DNA of 64,000 nt, taken from contig JAZHRO010000019.1 of assembly GCA_037157565.1 (NCBI GenBank), forward strand, positions 60,510,501 to 60,574,500, given 5' to 3'. Of this stretch, positions 1 to 10,763 are shown piece by piece (within the stretch, counting starts at the first letter, position 1; every line of letters begins with the position of its first letter). A program made the position numbers and the translations under genes. Source of the DNA: Thalassia testudinum (taxonomy: Eukaryota > Streptophyta > Magnoliopsida > Alismatales > Hydrocharitaceae). Under the pieces are notes generated by a model, which saw only the letters and a program-made list of their open reading frames with translations, had not been told where the DNA came from and searched no databases.

Positions 1-1131
1 GGGAAGAGAGTAATCAAGGGTTGAGGGAGCAAAGGTCCCTCCCTGGAACGTGGTCAGGGGCTGTTCCTGGTTCAATTGGCTCAAAGGCTAAACCAGGTCA
101 ACATCGTGAGCCCCCTTTGTTAAGGAGAAGGTCTGTAATGGGTTCTTGGTCTGATTCAGTAGCTCATCAATCTTTTTATCCACCAATTGGAGCAAAATGG
201 ATATAAACTTTCCCAACTGATTTTAAAGGGTACGAGGGAGTTTAGAAGAAATAGATTAAAAACAATATCACTTGAATTATGTGGTTTATGGCATTATAAC
301 CTTACCTTAGTCTAGGGAAATGGACACTCTTGAAATTTAGTCTCATTATCAACATGTTGGGTCAACATGGAGAGTGAATGTAAGGTGCTGGATTTCTTAA
401 ATGTAAGAAGATTGCATTAAGCAAATCTTATTAGATGATTAATATAGAACTTAATTGGAAGCTCAATAGATTTCCCTTATCGAGATTCTTAAGTCTATTT
501 TAATAATTATTCCTACTTGAGTGGCAAGTTAAAGAAGAATGAATTCACATCTATACTCAAGAGAGAGGTTAGCTATATGAATCCATGCCGAAAAGTAAAG
601 GTATATTCACTTGGGTACTTCACTGGTTCTACTTTCCCTACCATCACAAATTTTTTTTAAGAAATCTGAGGGGCCTTAGAGCAAACTCTATGTGCTTCCT
701 CGTAGGAGTCAAGTCGGACCAGTCGTTCACTTTCTTTCAAATAATTGAAGCTTGATTGCATGTGCTATGTTTCCCTTATTATCTCAACTATTGCCCATCC
801 TCAGATTGTCTTAGTAGTATGGACCTTCTATTAGATGAATTTTCTCCGAGCTTCAAGGTCCTCCAACATTGATTCATCTAGTGTCACAAGTGAAGGAACT
901 TTTCTGATCGTCAAGGTTTGATGGATCCTATTAGTAACCTTTTGATCTATACTTTCCATGAAAATGGGTAGAGGACAAAAGTAAATGAGAGTAGAAAGGG
1001 GATGAGGTGCTGGGGAGAGAGAGAGAGAGGAAGGGAATAAAGTAAATGGAAGTGAATGTGAAATATGAGTGAGAGGGGAAAGGATTAGGCATAGGAACAC
1101 GAGATGGGGTCAAAGATAGAGGGGCTTTAGG
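1..1131. other. Intergenic, no gene seen
   Basis: I see no coding sequence that I can support here. The short frames lack family resemblance and the composition is mixed to AT-rich. A short (GA)n microsatellite lies at about 1014-1029 within a purine-rich stretch. Confidence 0.5.
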
Positions 1132-1687
1132 CAATGTTTTAAAAATTGGACTGATCATTGAATTGTTTAGATACTAATTTGATGTTTTAATGGTTCAATT
1201 GATGATTTGTATCGATTTAATTAGTGATGACGTTAGCATAAAAAAATAATTAGGAAAAGTTGAACCATCACATCTTTGATTTAATTTATATTGATTTAAT
1301 CAAATCCCACCGATGTTTAATAAAAAATCAATGAAGATGTACAGTAGAAAAAGTTATTTTATAATTTTAATTACACTAAAATTGATATATTTTTAATAAA
1401 TACTAAAATAAAATAAAATATATAATCGAAATCAAAAGTCTAATCTTGAAGAGTAAATAAATCTTTGAATCTTTATTTTCAAGAAGTTGCATGTATTTTA
1501 AAAAAAAAATTAACTCTTAAGAAAATAATCAAATTGGGATTATTAATTTAATTGAATCAGATGATTCAACTCAATTTTATTAGTTCACATTGATTTTAAC
1601 TTTTATTATCGAAATCATCCAATCTAATAAGAAATTAATTTTTGGTTGAATTGATTTTAACTTTTAATTCAAATTTTTAAAACATTG
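1132..1687. repeat. MITE-like repeat with terminal inverted repeats
   Basis: The segment opens with CAATGTTTTAAAAATT and closes with the near-exact reverse complement of that motif (1672-1687). It encloses about 520 bp of very AT-rich DNA in which variants of TTGATTTTAAC and TTGATTTAAT recur. There is no open frame. Non-coding DNA between short inverted repeats fits a MITE or a foldback element. No clear target site duplication is visible, so the superfamily is unassigned and the ends are approximate. Confidence 0.45.
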
Positions 1688-3939
1688 GTGAAGAGATCAG
1701 GACCGGGAAGTAGATGTAGGTGACATCAAGGTGTGATCATGGTGAGGCAGATAGGACGTGAAGAAGCCACTCTGAGTGTTAGATACGACATGCACAGCTT
1801 GGAGATGGAAGGGTGACAGAAGAAGTTAAAAGAGAACACAATGACATAGTAATGTGCCAGTAAATTTGATGAATGTTTGTCCGATACACATTGAAATGAG
1901 ATGGAATCAACTCAATTGCCAGCAGCTTGAAAGGAGTGCTTTCCAGTTAGAGACCAATCTAAGCCTCTTCTCATCTTCTAGAGCGGGAAGCATAGCCTCA
2001 CTCGATGATTTTGAGCGCATACTTTCTTGAGAATGTCCTTGGAAAGAAGAACAAGTCGCACGTTGAATTTACTCAGTTGTGTGACACATTAGGATTAATT
2101 TGACTTTGTGGAACCGTCAAGGACTACGTAACATTTTAATTTTAATTTTTTTTCCTCGGGAAAAGTCTTCGTTGGCTCCGCTCTAGATTTTGGAGGTTGT
2201 ACGTGTTTTTGAAGTTTCTTTTATTTAAGAAAGGATCATGTGGAACTTTGCACCTTGTACGTATACATGCAAACAAAAAGTTGATTTGATGGAAGCGGAA
2301 CAAGGTCACGTGATCTCTCCCTGTTAACCGCCCTCTTTTCTCTCTCTTCATCACTAGGGACTCTTTTTTGACTTGCATGTCTCTAAACTTATCATTTTTA
2401 CACGTACCTCATGCAATTTTCGATTCAACACCTATGCCCTTCCATCATCAGAAGCTTACAATTAACCATATAATTAAACTAATTTATACGAAGTTTACTA
2501 TTAACCATACTATTAATATGTATCTAAATATTTTCATTTAATAAAAAGATTAAAAAAAAGAAAGAATTTCATCAATGATATTTAGACATCAGAAGTGCAT
2601 AAAGTCATGATCGATGAAGTGATGGAAGGTAGAATTTACATTAATTTGAATAAAATTAAAATATTTGACCTCCTCCATAAAAAAATTATAAATTTTTGGG
2701 TGCTTAATTTTAGAGATATCTATACGAAGGATATTAATTTCTAAGGCTACATGCATAAATCTGAAAATTTCAAGTGCATCTATGTAATAATTAAAGAATA
2801 TAAAGGCACATGTATCAAATGTAAAAAGATAAGGCCATTTTTTACGGTAAGATGAGTTATAATGGAATAGGTTGTTAGGTGTAATAAGTTAGTTAAGTTA
2901 TTTAGTTGAATGGTAGAATAAATAGTGAGTTTGATGTAATAAATCAATGGTGTATTATAAGGTGGTGGTTGTCCTAGAAATTTAAATATAGATTTTAATC
3001 CACAAGATATCTTTTTGACACTAGCTTGCCTTTGCACTAAATGAGACTAAGATGAAAACTCTCGATTAATCTTTTTGTGACATTATAAAAGCCAATGCAC
3101 TTCTTGCTCGCCTAACTTATCTTTGCTAAGGTTTAAAAACAATTATATATTACTGTTGCATTAATGACCATCGTCACCATTGTTGTTACTATTTTTTTTT
3201 TGGTACCATTACTAGTACCACTATTATTTGCGATGAATGGTATAGTGAATTTCCATGCCACATTCTACATATAATTCCATCTTAAAAATGCCACAACAAA
3301 AGCTTTAATCATAGACTAGAAACCTCTCTCCCCATGTACCTATGCATGAACACCACTCACCCTCTCAAAATAGAAGTAGAGATGTGATGAAGGAGAAGCC
3401 AAGGGGAGGAACGGCTTTTGCAGCATAGCTTTTGAAGGTAGCACCACCATCCTCTATATCTAATTCAATTTGACTAATTTTCAAGGCTAATTTCACATAA
3501 TTGATATATAAAAAGATATAATTCAATCTTGGCTGCATCAAGAGGAATTGTATTGAAAACAGTTAATTCTGTTATTTTAACAAACCAATACAAGTACAAG
3601 TGAACCAAGGGGTGAACCTTCAACTAATTGATGGTCAAATAAGCTTAAAGTTCAAATAAGTGGACTTATATTGATTGATTTAGGGTTTATCTAAAAAATG
3701 AAAGCTAATTCATATTTAAAAATCTTAATTTCAACCTCACTTAAATTCAAAGGGTTATGATAGAAATAAATGTAATTTAAATCATTAAAAAATATTTCCT
3801 CAGATTTAGAATAATCAATTTTATAAAAAAAAACCCAAATCAACCTAAAATAGAGACCAAGGATAATATTTATTACATTTTGGGTTAAAACATAATTTGA
3901 CCAATTAGACTTTACCAAACCCAAAATTGAAGTCATCAT
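1688..3939. other. AT-rich intergenic, no gene seen
   Basis: Mostly AT-rich DNA with many short homopolymer runs. Small minus-strand frames at 2142-2378, 2780-3037 and 3691-3939 have low-complexity composition and no recognisable motif. I see nothing functional. Confidence 0.45.
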
Positions 3940-5640
3940 TATATTCCTTGGGTCTACATTAGGTTACCCTAAAACGTTGAGATTTTTTTTACTACATCTC
4001 AACCTACTTTTCATTTTGACCTTTAATTTTTGAATTTCTTGCATTTTGATCCAAATTTCTTTCTCCTCAGTCCTTAGCTGCCGTCTTCTCTAGGCAGCTC
4101 GAGTAGAGAAGGGCCTTCTCCTTTGTGCATGAGCTTGCAGTGACCTTGGATGGCTCAAATCGCAATCAAATCCCACCAAACTTGGTGAGATTGATCTCCA
4201 GATCGTGACCAACTTGGAAAGCGCATCTCCAGCTTCAAATGGTAAGAATTGCCATTGATTTGGCAGTGAGATTGGCGAGGACAACCCATTAAATTGAAAA
4301 TCAATTTGCACAGAATTGACACTAATTTGAGCACCGAGAACCTCTTCATAAACCCCTAAACACAACCAAGAATTCCTCATGCAAACAATTGGCGTGAAAC
4401 CACCTTCCTCCTCTCTTTCTTCGCACACCATTAAAGCACCTTGGAGCTCCTTCAACCCCGTTCATTCGCCGCTCTACCGCCGAAATTGGTAGAGGGTTTC
4501 TTTTCCTCTTCGTCATGCAAAGCTTCGACCTTCGACAACCCCTCATCTGCTCCAATTCCTCTTCTTCTTCCTCCTCGCTGTCCCTTCTTTGTCAGGTAAC
4601 TCTCTATCTTCTTTCATGAAATTAGTTTAGGGCTTTAGTTCTCCTAGGTGTTAATTAGATATCTAGAGCTTCAAAGCTCAATCCAACCATTCCTCCTCCC
4701 TCGCCGTCACCCACGCCATTAACGGGGGAGGAGCTTCTTCGAGAAGCTCCTTCAACCACCCTTGCGCTCAACTAGCATAGGGATTTGCTCCGGTGCATCA
4801 CGTCGAAGCTTCTGAGCATCTAACTGAGGTTAAACGACTCATATTCTTCTCACTAGGGACTTGTTGAAGCCTTGTCATTTCCCCCAACTATGACATCATT
4901 GTCCACTATCGCCACTACCTCTAATTGTCAATCCGACCACGCCACCAAGTCGTCGACCTTTCACTAACCCTCCTCTGCCCTTCACCGGCGTCATCCAACG
5001 GCCAGCAACGAAGTCCAACGCTACTCCAACATTCTCGCCAACGAGGAAGAAGAGCTTAAGCTCTGACTACTTGTAGGGATCCGATTGAAAGAAAAGAAAT
5101 TTTGTAGGGACCAAATTGCAAGCCTTCAGGGACCAAAATGTGAGAAAATTAGGTTTTGAAGGACTGATTTGCAATTTTTGTTGATTTGGTTTAGAATTTG
5201 GTTTTAAATGGGCTTTTAGTGTAATTTCTTTCTTAAACATTATTGATATTGATTATTTAGTACTTAATTCTCACTAACATTTGATTATTCTTAATTAAGC
5301 ATTAAATATAAAATTTTCTGACCATTAATTTCTTGCACTTGAGATTTATATTTAATCTCTTTATTCCGTATAACAAGTGTGACGCTGGACTTGTTCGATT
5401 TTTGAGAAGTCACCTCTAATACAAGTTCATCAAATTCATTTGTAAATGATGAAATAGTGGTATTTGCAAAATAAATTGCTCCCTGTGAATGACCTCAGAT
5501 TTAAAACTTCGAGAAATATAAATTTAAAAATTGGTTTCCATGATTCGACTGTATTATAACGCAATTTTTTATAAACTCTCGATTTGCGCTAGTCAGCTTC
5601 CTACAATGAAGTATCTATTGTTACTTCATTGCAAACCTAA
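3940..5640 (+). repeat. Dispersed repeat R1, copy a (old)
   Basis: This stretch resembles R1-d (57822-60594) in order and orientation. It has a 'cattttgacct...tttgatcc' passage near 4010-4055, matching 58400-58460. A C-rich segment follows at 4460-5040, then a GCTCCCTG passage near 5480 that matches 60470. The similarity is patchy and the ends are fuzzy, so this is an old, diverged copy. The minus-strand frames at 4090-4555 are probably by-products of the C-rich part. Confidence 0.35.
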
Positions 5641-6638
5641 CTTTTGTTAAGGAGAGCAGGTTAGAAAATGGAGGAGTAGTGAAGGTGGTAAGAGGTGGAG
5701 GAGGGTGAGGAGTGATGGATGAGGAACTATAGATGGGATTGATTCTCCAATCACACTTGCAGGAGTTCATAGATAAAGAAGGTGATGTGACAATAATCTG
5801 GTTTTATGGGACAAGTGTTAGGATTGTACATTGTGCTAGTGCTACAATGCTAGATAGCACTTTTGTTGCAAGATAATAGTGATCTATGTGGATGATTGTT
5901 GTAGCATTGGTGCTATGTAGTATAACAAAATCAGTGCAATTTGTATGAATGCTATAGCATTGGTGTTATGTAAGTGTCATAGAACTATTGCTATGTGCGT
6001 GTCATCAGAAATTATACTTTTCATAAAGTGATCAAGCATTGATAACAAATGCTACTGCAATAACTACATTCTTTTTGTAATTATAGTGAACAACACATTA
6101 AAACTCTTTTACCATCACAAAGGATCATTTATGATGGTTATTTGGAAGAAGTAGTGCATCACAGAAGTAGGGGGGGTTCAAAACACAAATCATGCTCTTA
6201 AAACATCAATTGGCTCAGATTAAAAATCAAGGAAATAATTTCCATTTAGGGATCGAGATATACCCTTATGATTGGCTATCATGAGAATATGGTGGTACGT
6301 GGAAGCAATTACATGCGTTACTTGCAATCCTAGGGGTGGAGCCAAGTTATGTTACCCTATTACTTAACTCTGGATTAAAAGAAAAGGTTGTTTCTCATCA
6401 AGTAACAAGTATATAAACAATCAAAAATAGTTAGCACTGTTCAATATTAAATTAAATACATAGATAGAAAAATAGGACTTGATAATACTAATGATAAAGT
6501 AATAAATTTTGAAACCTCAGTGACAACTAAAATTCTTACCCTTTAGAAAAAAGGAGGCATTTCTATCTACAAAGCAATATTAATGTTATTGTTAAGTATC
6601 GTACCATGAAAAGTAATCTATGCAAACTTGTTGGTTCG
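5641..6638. other. AT-rich intergenic left of the CACTA element
   Basis: No coding sequence is supported. Imperfect repeats of a 'tagcattggtgctatgta' type unit occur at about 5900-5970. The stretch ends at the CACTA target site duplication. Confidence 0.4.
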
Positions 6639-6641
6639 TTA
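6639..6641. repeat. CACTA target site duplication, left
   Basis: TTA immediately precedes CACTACAAG, and the same TTA follows the opposite terminus at 44364-44366. CACTA elements make 3-bp duplications, so this fits, although three bases alone are weak evidence. Confidence 0.6.
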
Positions 6642-6654
6642 CACTACAAGAATG

Positions 6655-7215
6655 TTATATATTGCCGACCATTAAAAATGGTTAACAATGTTAAAATAAC
6701 CGTCGATAAAAAGGGTCGAGGAATTTAATGCCACTATTATATTTTCTTGACCATTTTAGAATAATACTGTTAGGAAAAAGGTAGACCATCACTCGACATT
6801 TGGTTATTTCTTTCATCTATTTTCGACGATCGCGAAAGTTTTTTTCGAATGTTATAAATAAACGATCGACGAAAACATTTACCTCGATCGGTATTTAGAC
6901 GATCGACTAAGATCATATTGTTGACCGTTTATCAATAACCGTTGAGAATGTTCCTATTTTTGTCCATTTGTGAACCGTCGAAAATATTAATATTTTCGAC
7001 CATTCACATATAACTGTCAGAAATTGCAATAGTCTTACTCATTCTGGAATGATCGAGAATATTAATATTCTCGAACGTCCACATATAAATGTCAAAAATT
7101 GTAATATTCTCGTCCGTTCTCAAACAGTCGAGAATATTAATATTGTCGACGTTTCTAAAATAATAGTTGATAATACTAATATTTTCATCCTTTAAAAACG
7201 GTCGAGAAAACATTT
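6655..7215. repeat. CACTA subterminal repeat array, left
   Basis: Short repeats in both orientations, of the form CGACCGTT, AACGGTCGA, ATGGTCGA and 'gtcgagaatattaatattctcga', occur every 30-60 bp. Such subterminal arrays are the binding sites of the TNPA-type protein in En/Spm elements. Here many pairs form local palindromes centred on AATATT. Confidence 0.75.
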
Positions 7216-7506
7216 TTTTTTAAATATGTTTAATTTATGTGGAAGATTTGTAAAGAACTACAAATCTAGTAAAAATATAATCAATCACATAAATTAAAAT
7301 ATTTTTGCATCTATTTAAAACACACGAAATAAAAGTAAAAATTTCATATATGAAATAACGTATACAGAGTTCATTACAAATGATAATGTATATAAAAAAT
7401 ACAATCATGTTGTGACACCAAAGCCTCCAGCACCGCTACCACATAAATTGTCGCCATCACGACGATCTCTATACTGATGAAGGGACGAGTGATCAATACC
7501 TCCCTT

Positions 7507-7669
7507 CTAAAGTAATCCCAGTAGCTCCTTGATGGTCTTGTTGGATTCCTTGGTTTGCATCACGTTGTTCCTTACTAGTGTCGTTTGCTCATCAATCCGT
7601 CGATCCTTCTCCTCATCTTTCCGGCGTAATGCTACAATCTCCTTCCTCATCTCATGCACCTCAGCTGAA
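7507..7669 (-). pseudogene. CACTA TNPA-like gene, last exon (C-terminal coiled coil)
   Basis: The minus-strand frame ends at a stop at 7507. It encodes a charged heptad-rich segment with EMRKEIVALRRKDEEKDRR followed by NVMQTKESNKTIKEL, typical of the coiled-coil tail of Ptta/En/Spm TNPA-like proteins (Transposase_24 family). The reading continues upstream at 17374-17545, beyond gypsy E1, so this exon has been cut in two by that insertion. The interruption makes the gene non-functional. The product would have bound the subterminal repeats and aided transposition. Confidence 0.65.
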
Positions 7670-7674
7670 GAAGA
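7670..7674. repeat. Target site duplication of gypsy E1, left
   Basis: GAAGA lies directly before the LTR start TGTTGAGA, and an identical GAAGA lies at 17369-17373 after the final CA of the 3' LTR. A perfect 5-bp duplication is expected for Ty3/gypsy integration. Confidence 0.9.
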
Positions 7675-10579
7675 TGTTGAGACCCACGACATCAAACATT
7701 TTTTAAGACGTCTGGGAGTTGGTCCAGGCGTCCAGACATCTGGAAATAAATTTTTTTGCGGCGTACGATTGCGAATCTACCCGCGTGCGCGCGCAGACTA
7801 CACCCACTGACCTGCAGGCGTTTTTTTTTTTTCTTTTCTCTCTTCCCCGATGCCTTCAAATACCCTCTCCCCCCTTCCCTCTCCCTCACCCACCACTCCA
7901 CCGTCTCCTCCTTCTTCCAGTGTTAGCGTGAGAGCGAGAGAGCGAGGGCAGCAGCTGCTGCCGGGTACGCGCGGGGAGGAGGAGGTGCAGCGAGAGGGAG
8001 AAGAGGTAGATCTCGTAAGGAAGAGAGAGCGAGCTCGTCGGAGTAGCCCAGGGCTGGCCGACGGGCGCGCAGCGGGAGCGTGGTGCTGGGGAAGTTACCC
8101 CGGTGCTGCTGCAGCTCAGGCAGCAGGCGGGCGAGCGCGGCGCGACGCAGCCGTGCGCAGCAGGCGGAAGGCGAGGAGGTTCTGATTCTGAGAAATTTCC
8201 TAGAATCAGAACCTCCTCGCCTTCTGCCTACGGGAAATTTCCCAGAATCAGATGTCTGGACCTACATCCAGACGGTGCGGGTGACGTCTGGAGTGAGATC
8301 CAAATGTCTGAAAGGTACGATATTTCTCATCTTTCTCCTTTTAGCGGATGTGGCCAAGCAAGCCGTTCCGCCGAAAGCTCTAAGACGTGTCGTGTTGAGA
8401 GTGTTTGCGTACGCGTGCAGGCTTCGTTTCGGGAAGGCACAAGGACACGCCCTTCCACATAGATCAGACGTCTGGGCAAGTCACCATACGGCAGAGAGCA
8501 TCTCCAGACGTCCGGAGTGATAGACGGACGTCTGGAACTAGGTCCAGACGGTTCAGCGGGATCCTGGACGTTTGAAGAGCAGCACAGAAGTAAGGTATGA
8601 CCTGGACCATCTTTTAAGACGTCTGGAAGGTGTTCCAGACGTCTGATTTGGGTCAGAGTTGTCATTTTTTATCCGTTTAGGGTCCGTTCGAGGTCCGATT
8701 TCCGCGTTTGAGATTCCATTTTTCTCAGAATTAGTTCCTCTACTTGTTTAAAGTACTTGTATCCTGTTCTGAGTGATTTCTTGTGATTGATCCTTATGTT
8801 AGGATCTCGTCCCGTTGCGACTCTAGGGGTTGCGGAGGCACACGGACCTGCCGATCACACCCCCATTACTCCTGGTGTTGCAGGTAGAGTGGCTTCCCTC
8901 AGTTAGTTACAAACATTAATGCATATATGAATTAAATAATAGATCCTAAGGTATGGCATAAATCCTAGGACCTGAAAACTAGATTGAATGATAGATCCTA
9001 GGATACGACATGAAACCTAGGACCGGAAAACTAGATTGAATGATAGATCCTAGGATACGGCATGAAACCTAGGATCGGAAAACTAGATTGAATGATAGAT
9101 CCTAGGGTGTGGCATGAATTCTAGGAACAGAAAACATTGAAACAAATGTCTTGAATGCCTGAATTGTAGTCTTGGATAAGTAGATAAAATAATGATAATT
9201 GGCTGTAATTGGATAACAGCTACCTGTGAAATGTAGAGTACCGTTGCTAGTAACTGTTGCATGTAATTTTTGTTGGTTGAGATTAAATGCGAGTTGCTTG
9301 TATATAAATTGGAAAGGAAAAGAAGTTGAATATTGGAACACGTACTATATGCAAATAAACCAGAAATGATGAAACCAAGTATGGCTTGGCCTGAGAAACA
9401 TGAGCATGAACCCTACGGGGAATTAGGAGTAGAACTCCTGAAAATAAATGGGATGGAATTGGAAAAGCGAATGGGAAAGTTTGTTGTCTCTTGGGTACGT
9501 AGTACCAAGGAAAGCACATGTTACCTCTTAGTGCAGAGGAGAGCCAGCCGCCCTAGGGACCCAGGGTTAGGTCTGGCCACTTTGTACCAACTCTTGGCCC
9601 TTGCGTACACCGTACCGGGGAGAGCTACTAGTGTAGGGAGGGAGCTAGCCACCCCACAGGCCTCGAGGTTCAGCTAGCCGTCCTACACCGACTTGTTAGG
9701 CCCACTAGGCAAATCAGAGTAGTCAGGCGAGGGTGCACAGACTGTGGAGGGGCAAGACCCCTATTTGGTTACTGTGGAGGGGTTGGACCCCTGTTACTGA
9801 GAGGGCTCTGCCCTATACTGGTTCCGTGCTATTCTTTGGGGTGCACCCGTTAATGGAAACGACTGACCGTGTGCCAATGCGGGGTAGCTACCCTTGCGTT
9901 TATCGCACGTGCCGTAGTCACCGTTACGTCTGTCAGTACCTTGGGGTGGTTGACTAAGGGTAGGACCACCACGGGGGACTCTCCGGGCCAGGAGAGCACC
10001 ACTTGCTACTTCTACTTTTCAGAAAAGACTGCAATCAAGATCGTTCCCACGAGGAACATTCGAGATCAAAAGAAAGACCTGAGAAATAAATCAAGAAAGA
10101 GTAAATAGAGAATAAAGAAAGAAATTAAAAACAACAGCTACTTGTCCACCTTTACTGTTTTCTTAGCTAGCTGGTTGCCACCCTACTCAGCGTTTCGCTG
10201 ACGTATCACGTTTGTCACCTTTTTCAGGACCAAGTGTTGAGCAGCCAGAGTCTGCAACTACGGAGGGTGCTGGGCCTAACAGAGCCCACTAGTTGTACTT
10301 TTGTACTATTTTTCTGTAGTAGTGAGTATTTCTGTTTCACTTGTACTCTTTTATTGTAATCTTCATATTCTGTTTGTAATTCTCTACTGTTGTGGTGGTA
10401 TGTACTGTAGTAGTTCTTTCTTTACTGCTGTACTTTTGTTACTGTTAGTTACTTGCAAGGTGAATGTGGTTTATTTTACTGCTTTTTAGTCACTTTCTCG
10501 TTGGACGACTGGGTCTTGGGATCAGTCGAGTTGATCCGATTCTCGTGTCCTATAGGGATTCGGGAACCGGGTCATAACA
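7675..10579 (+). repeat. E1 5' LTR
   Basis: The LTR runs from TGTTGAGACC to GTCATAACA and is 2905 bp long. It carries CAGACGTCTG-type palindromes near its start and again at about 8460-8650. A C-rich promoter-proximal stretch lies near 7855-7900, where sister LTRs carry a TATA box. The last 100 bp, 'ggacgactgggtcttgggatcag' type sequence, is shared with E2 and E3. The many short frames inside (for example at 8080-8520 and 9333-9957) have no protein-family signature. Confidence 0.9.
8942..9125 (+). repeat. 52-bp tandem repeat in the E1 5' LTR
   Basis: Units beginning GATCCTA start at 8942, 8994, 9046 and 9098, an exact 52-bp period, with the last unit partial. The unit contains AACTAGATTGAATGATA. 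The 3' LTR has only two starts (15835 and 15887), so two units differ between the LTRs. Confidence 0.85.
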
Positions 10580-10582
10580 TGA

Positions 10583-10595
10583 TGGTATCTGAGCA
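10583..10595 (+). promoter_or_regulatory. E1 primer binding site (initiator Met tRNA type)
   Basis: TGGTATCTGAGCA lies 3 bp after the 5' LTR end. It differs by one base from TGGTATCAGAGC in E2. The site primes minus-strand DNA synthesis from the 3' end of initiator methionine tRNA. Confidence 0.85.
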
Positions 10596-10763
10596 AGGTC
10601 GTCCCAAGAAGTGAACCAACTAGCTAAAAAATAGCCAATTCACGTGCTCGTAGCCGGAGTAACCACCACAACGTACCTTTTGACATCCGTTCTGAGGTTC
10701 TTTTGCTGAGTATCGGCTAAATTTGATGCCTTCCTGTTTTTTGTTTGCATCCCCTTACAGGAG

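Noticed and set aside
4090..4555. Minus-strand frames as a small host gene
   Set aside because: They fall in a diverged R1-like stretch, lack recognisable motifs, and show no supporting promoter or splice pattern.
10580..10600. A tRNA gene near the gypsy LTR ends
   Set aside because: Only the 11-13 base primer binding complement to initiator tRNA is present. There is no cloverleaf.
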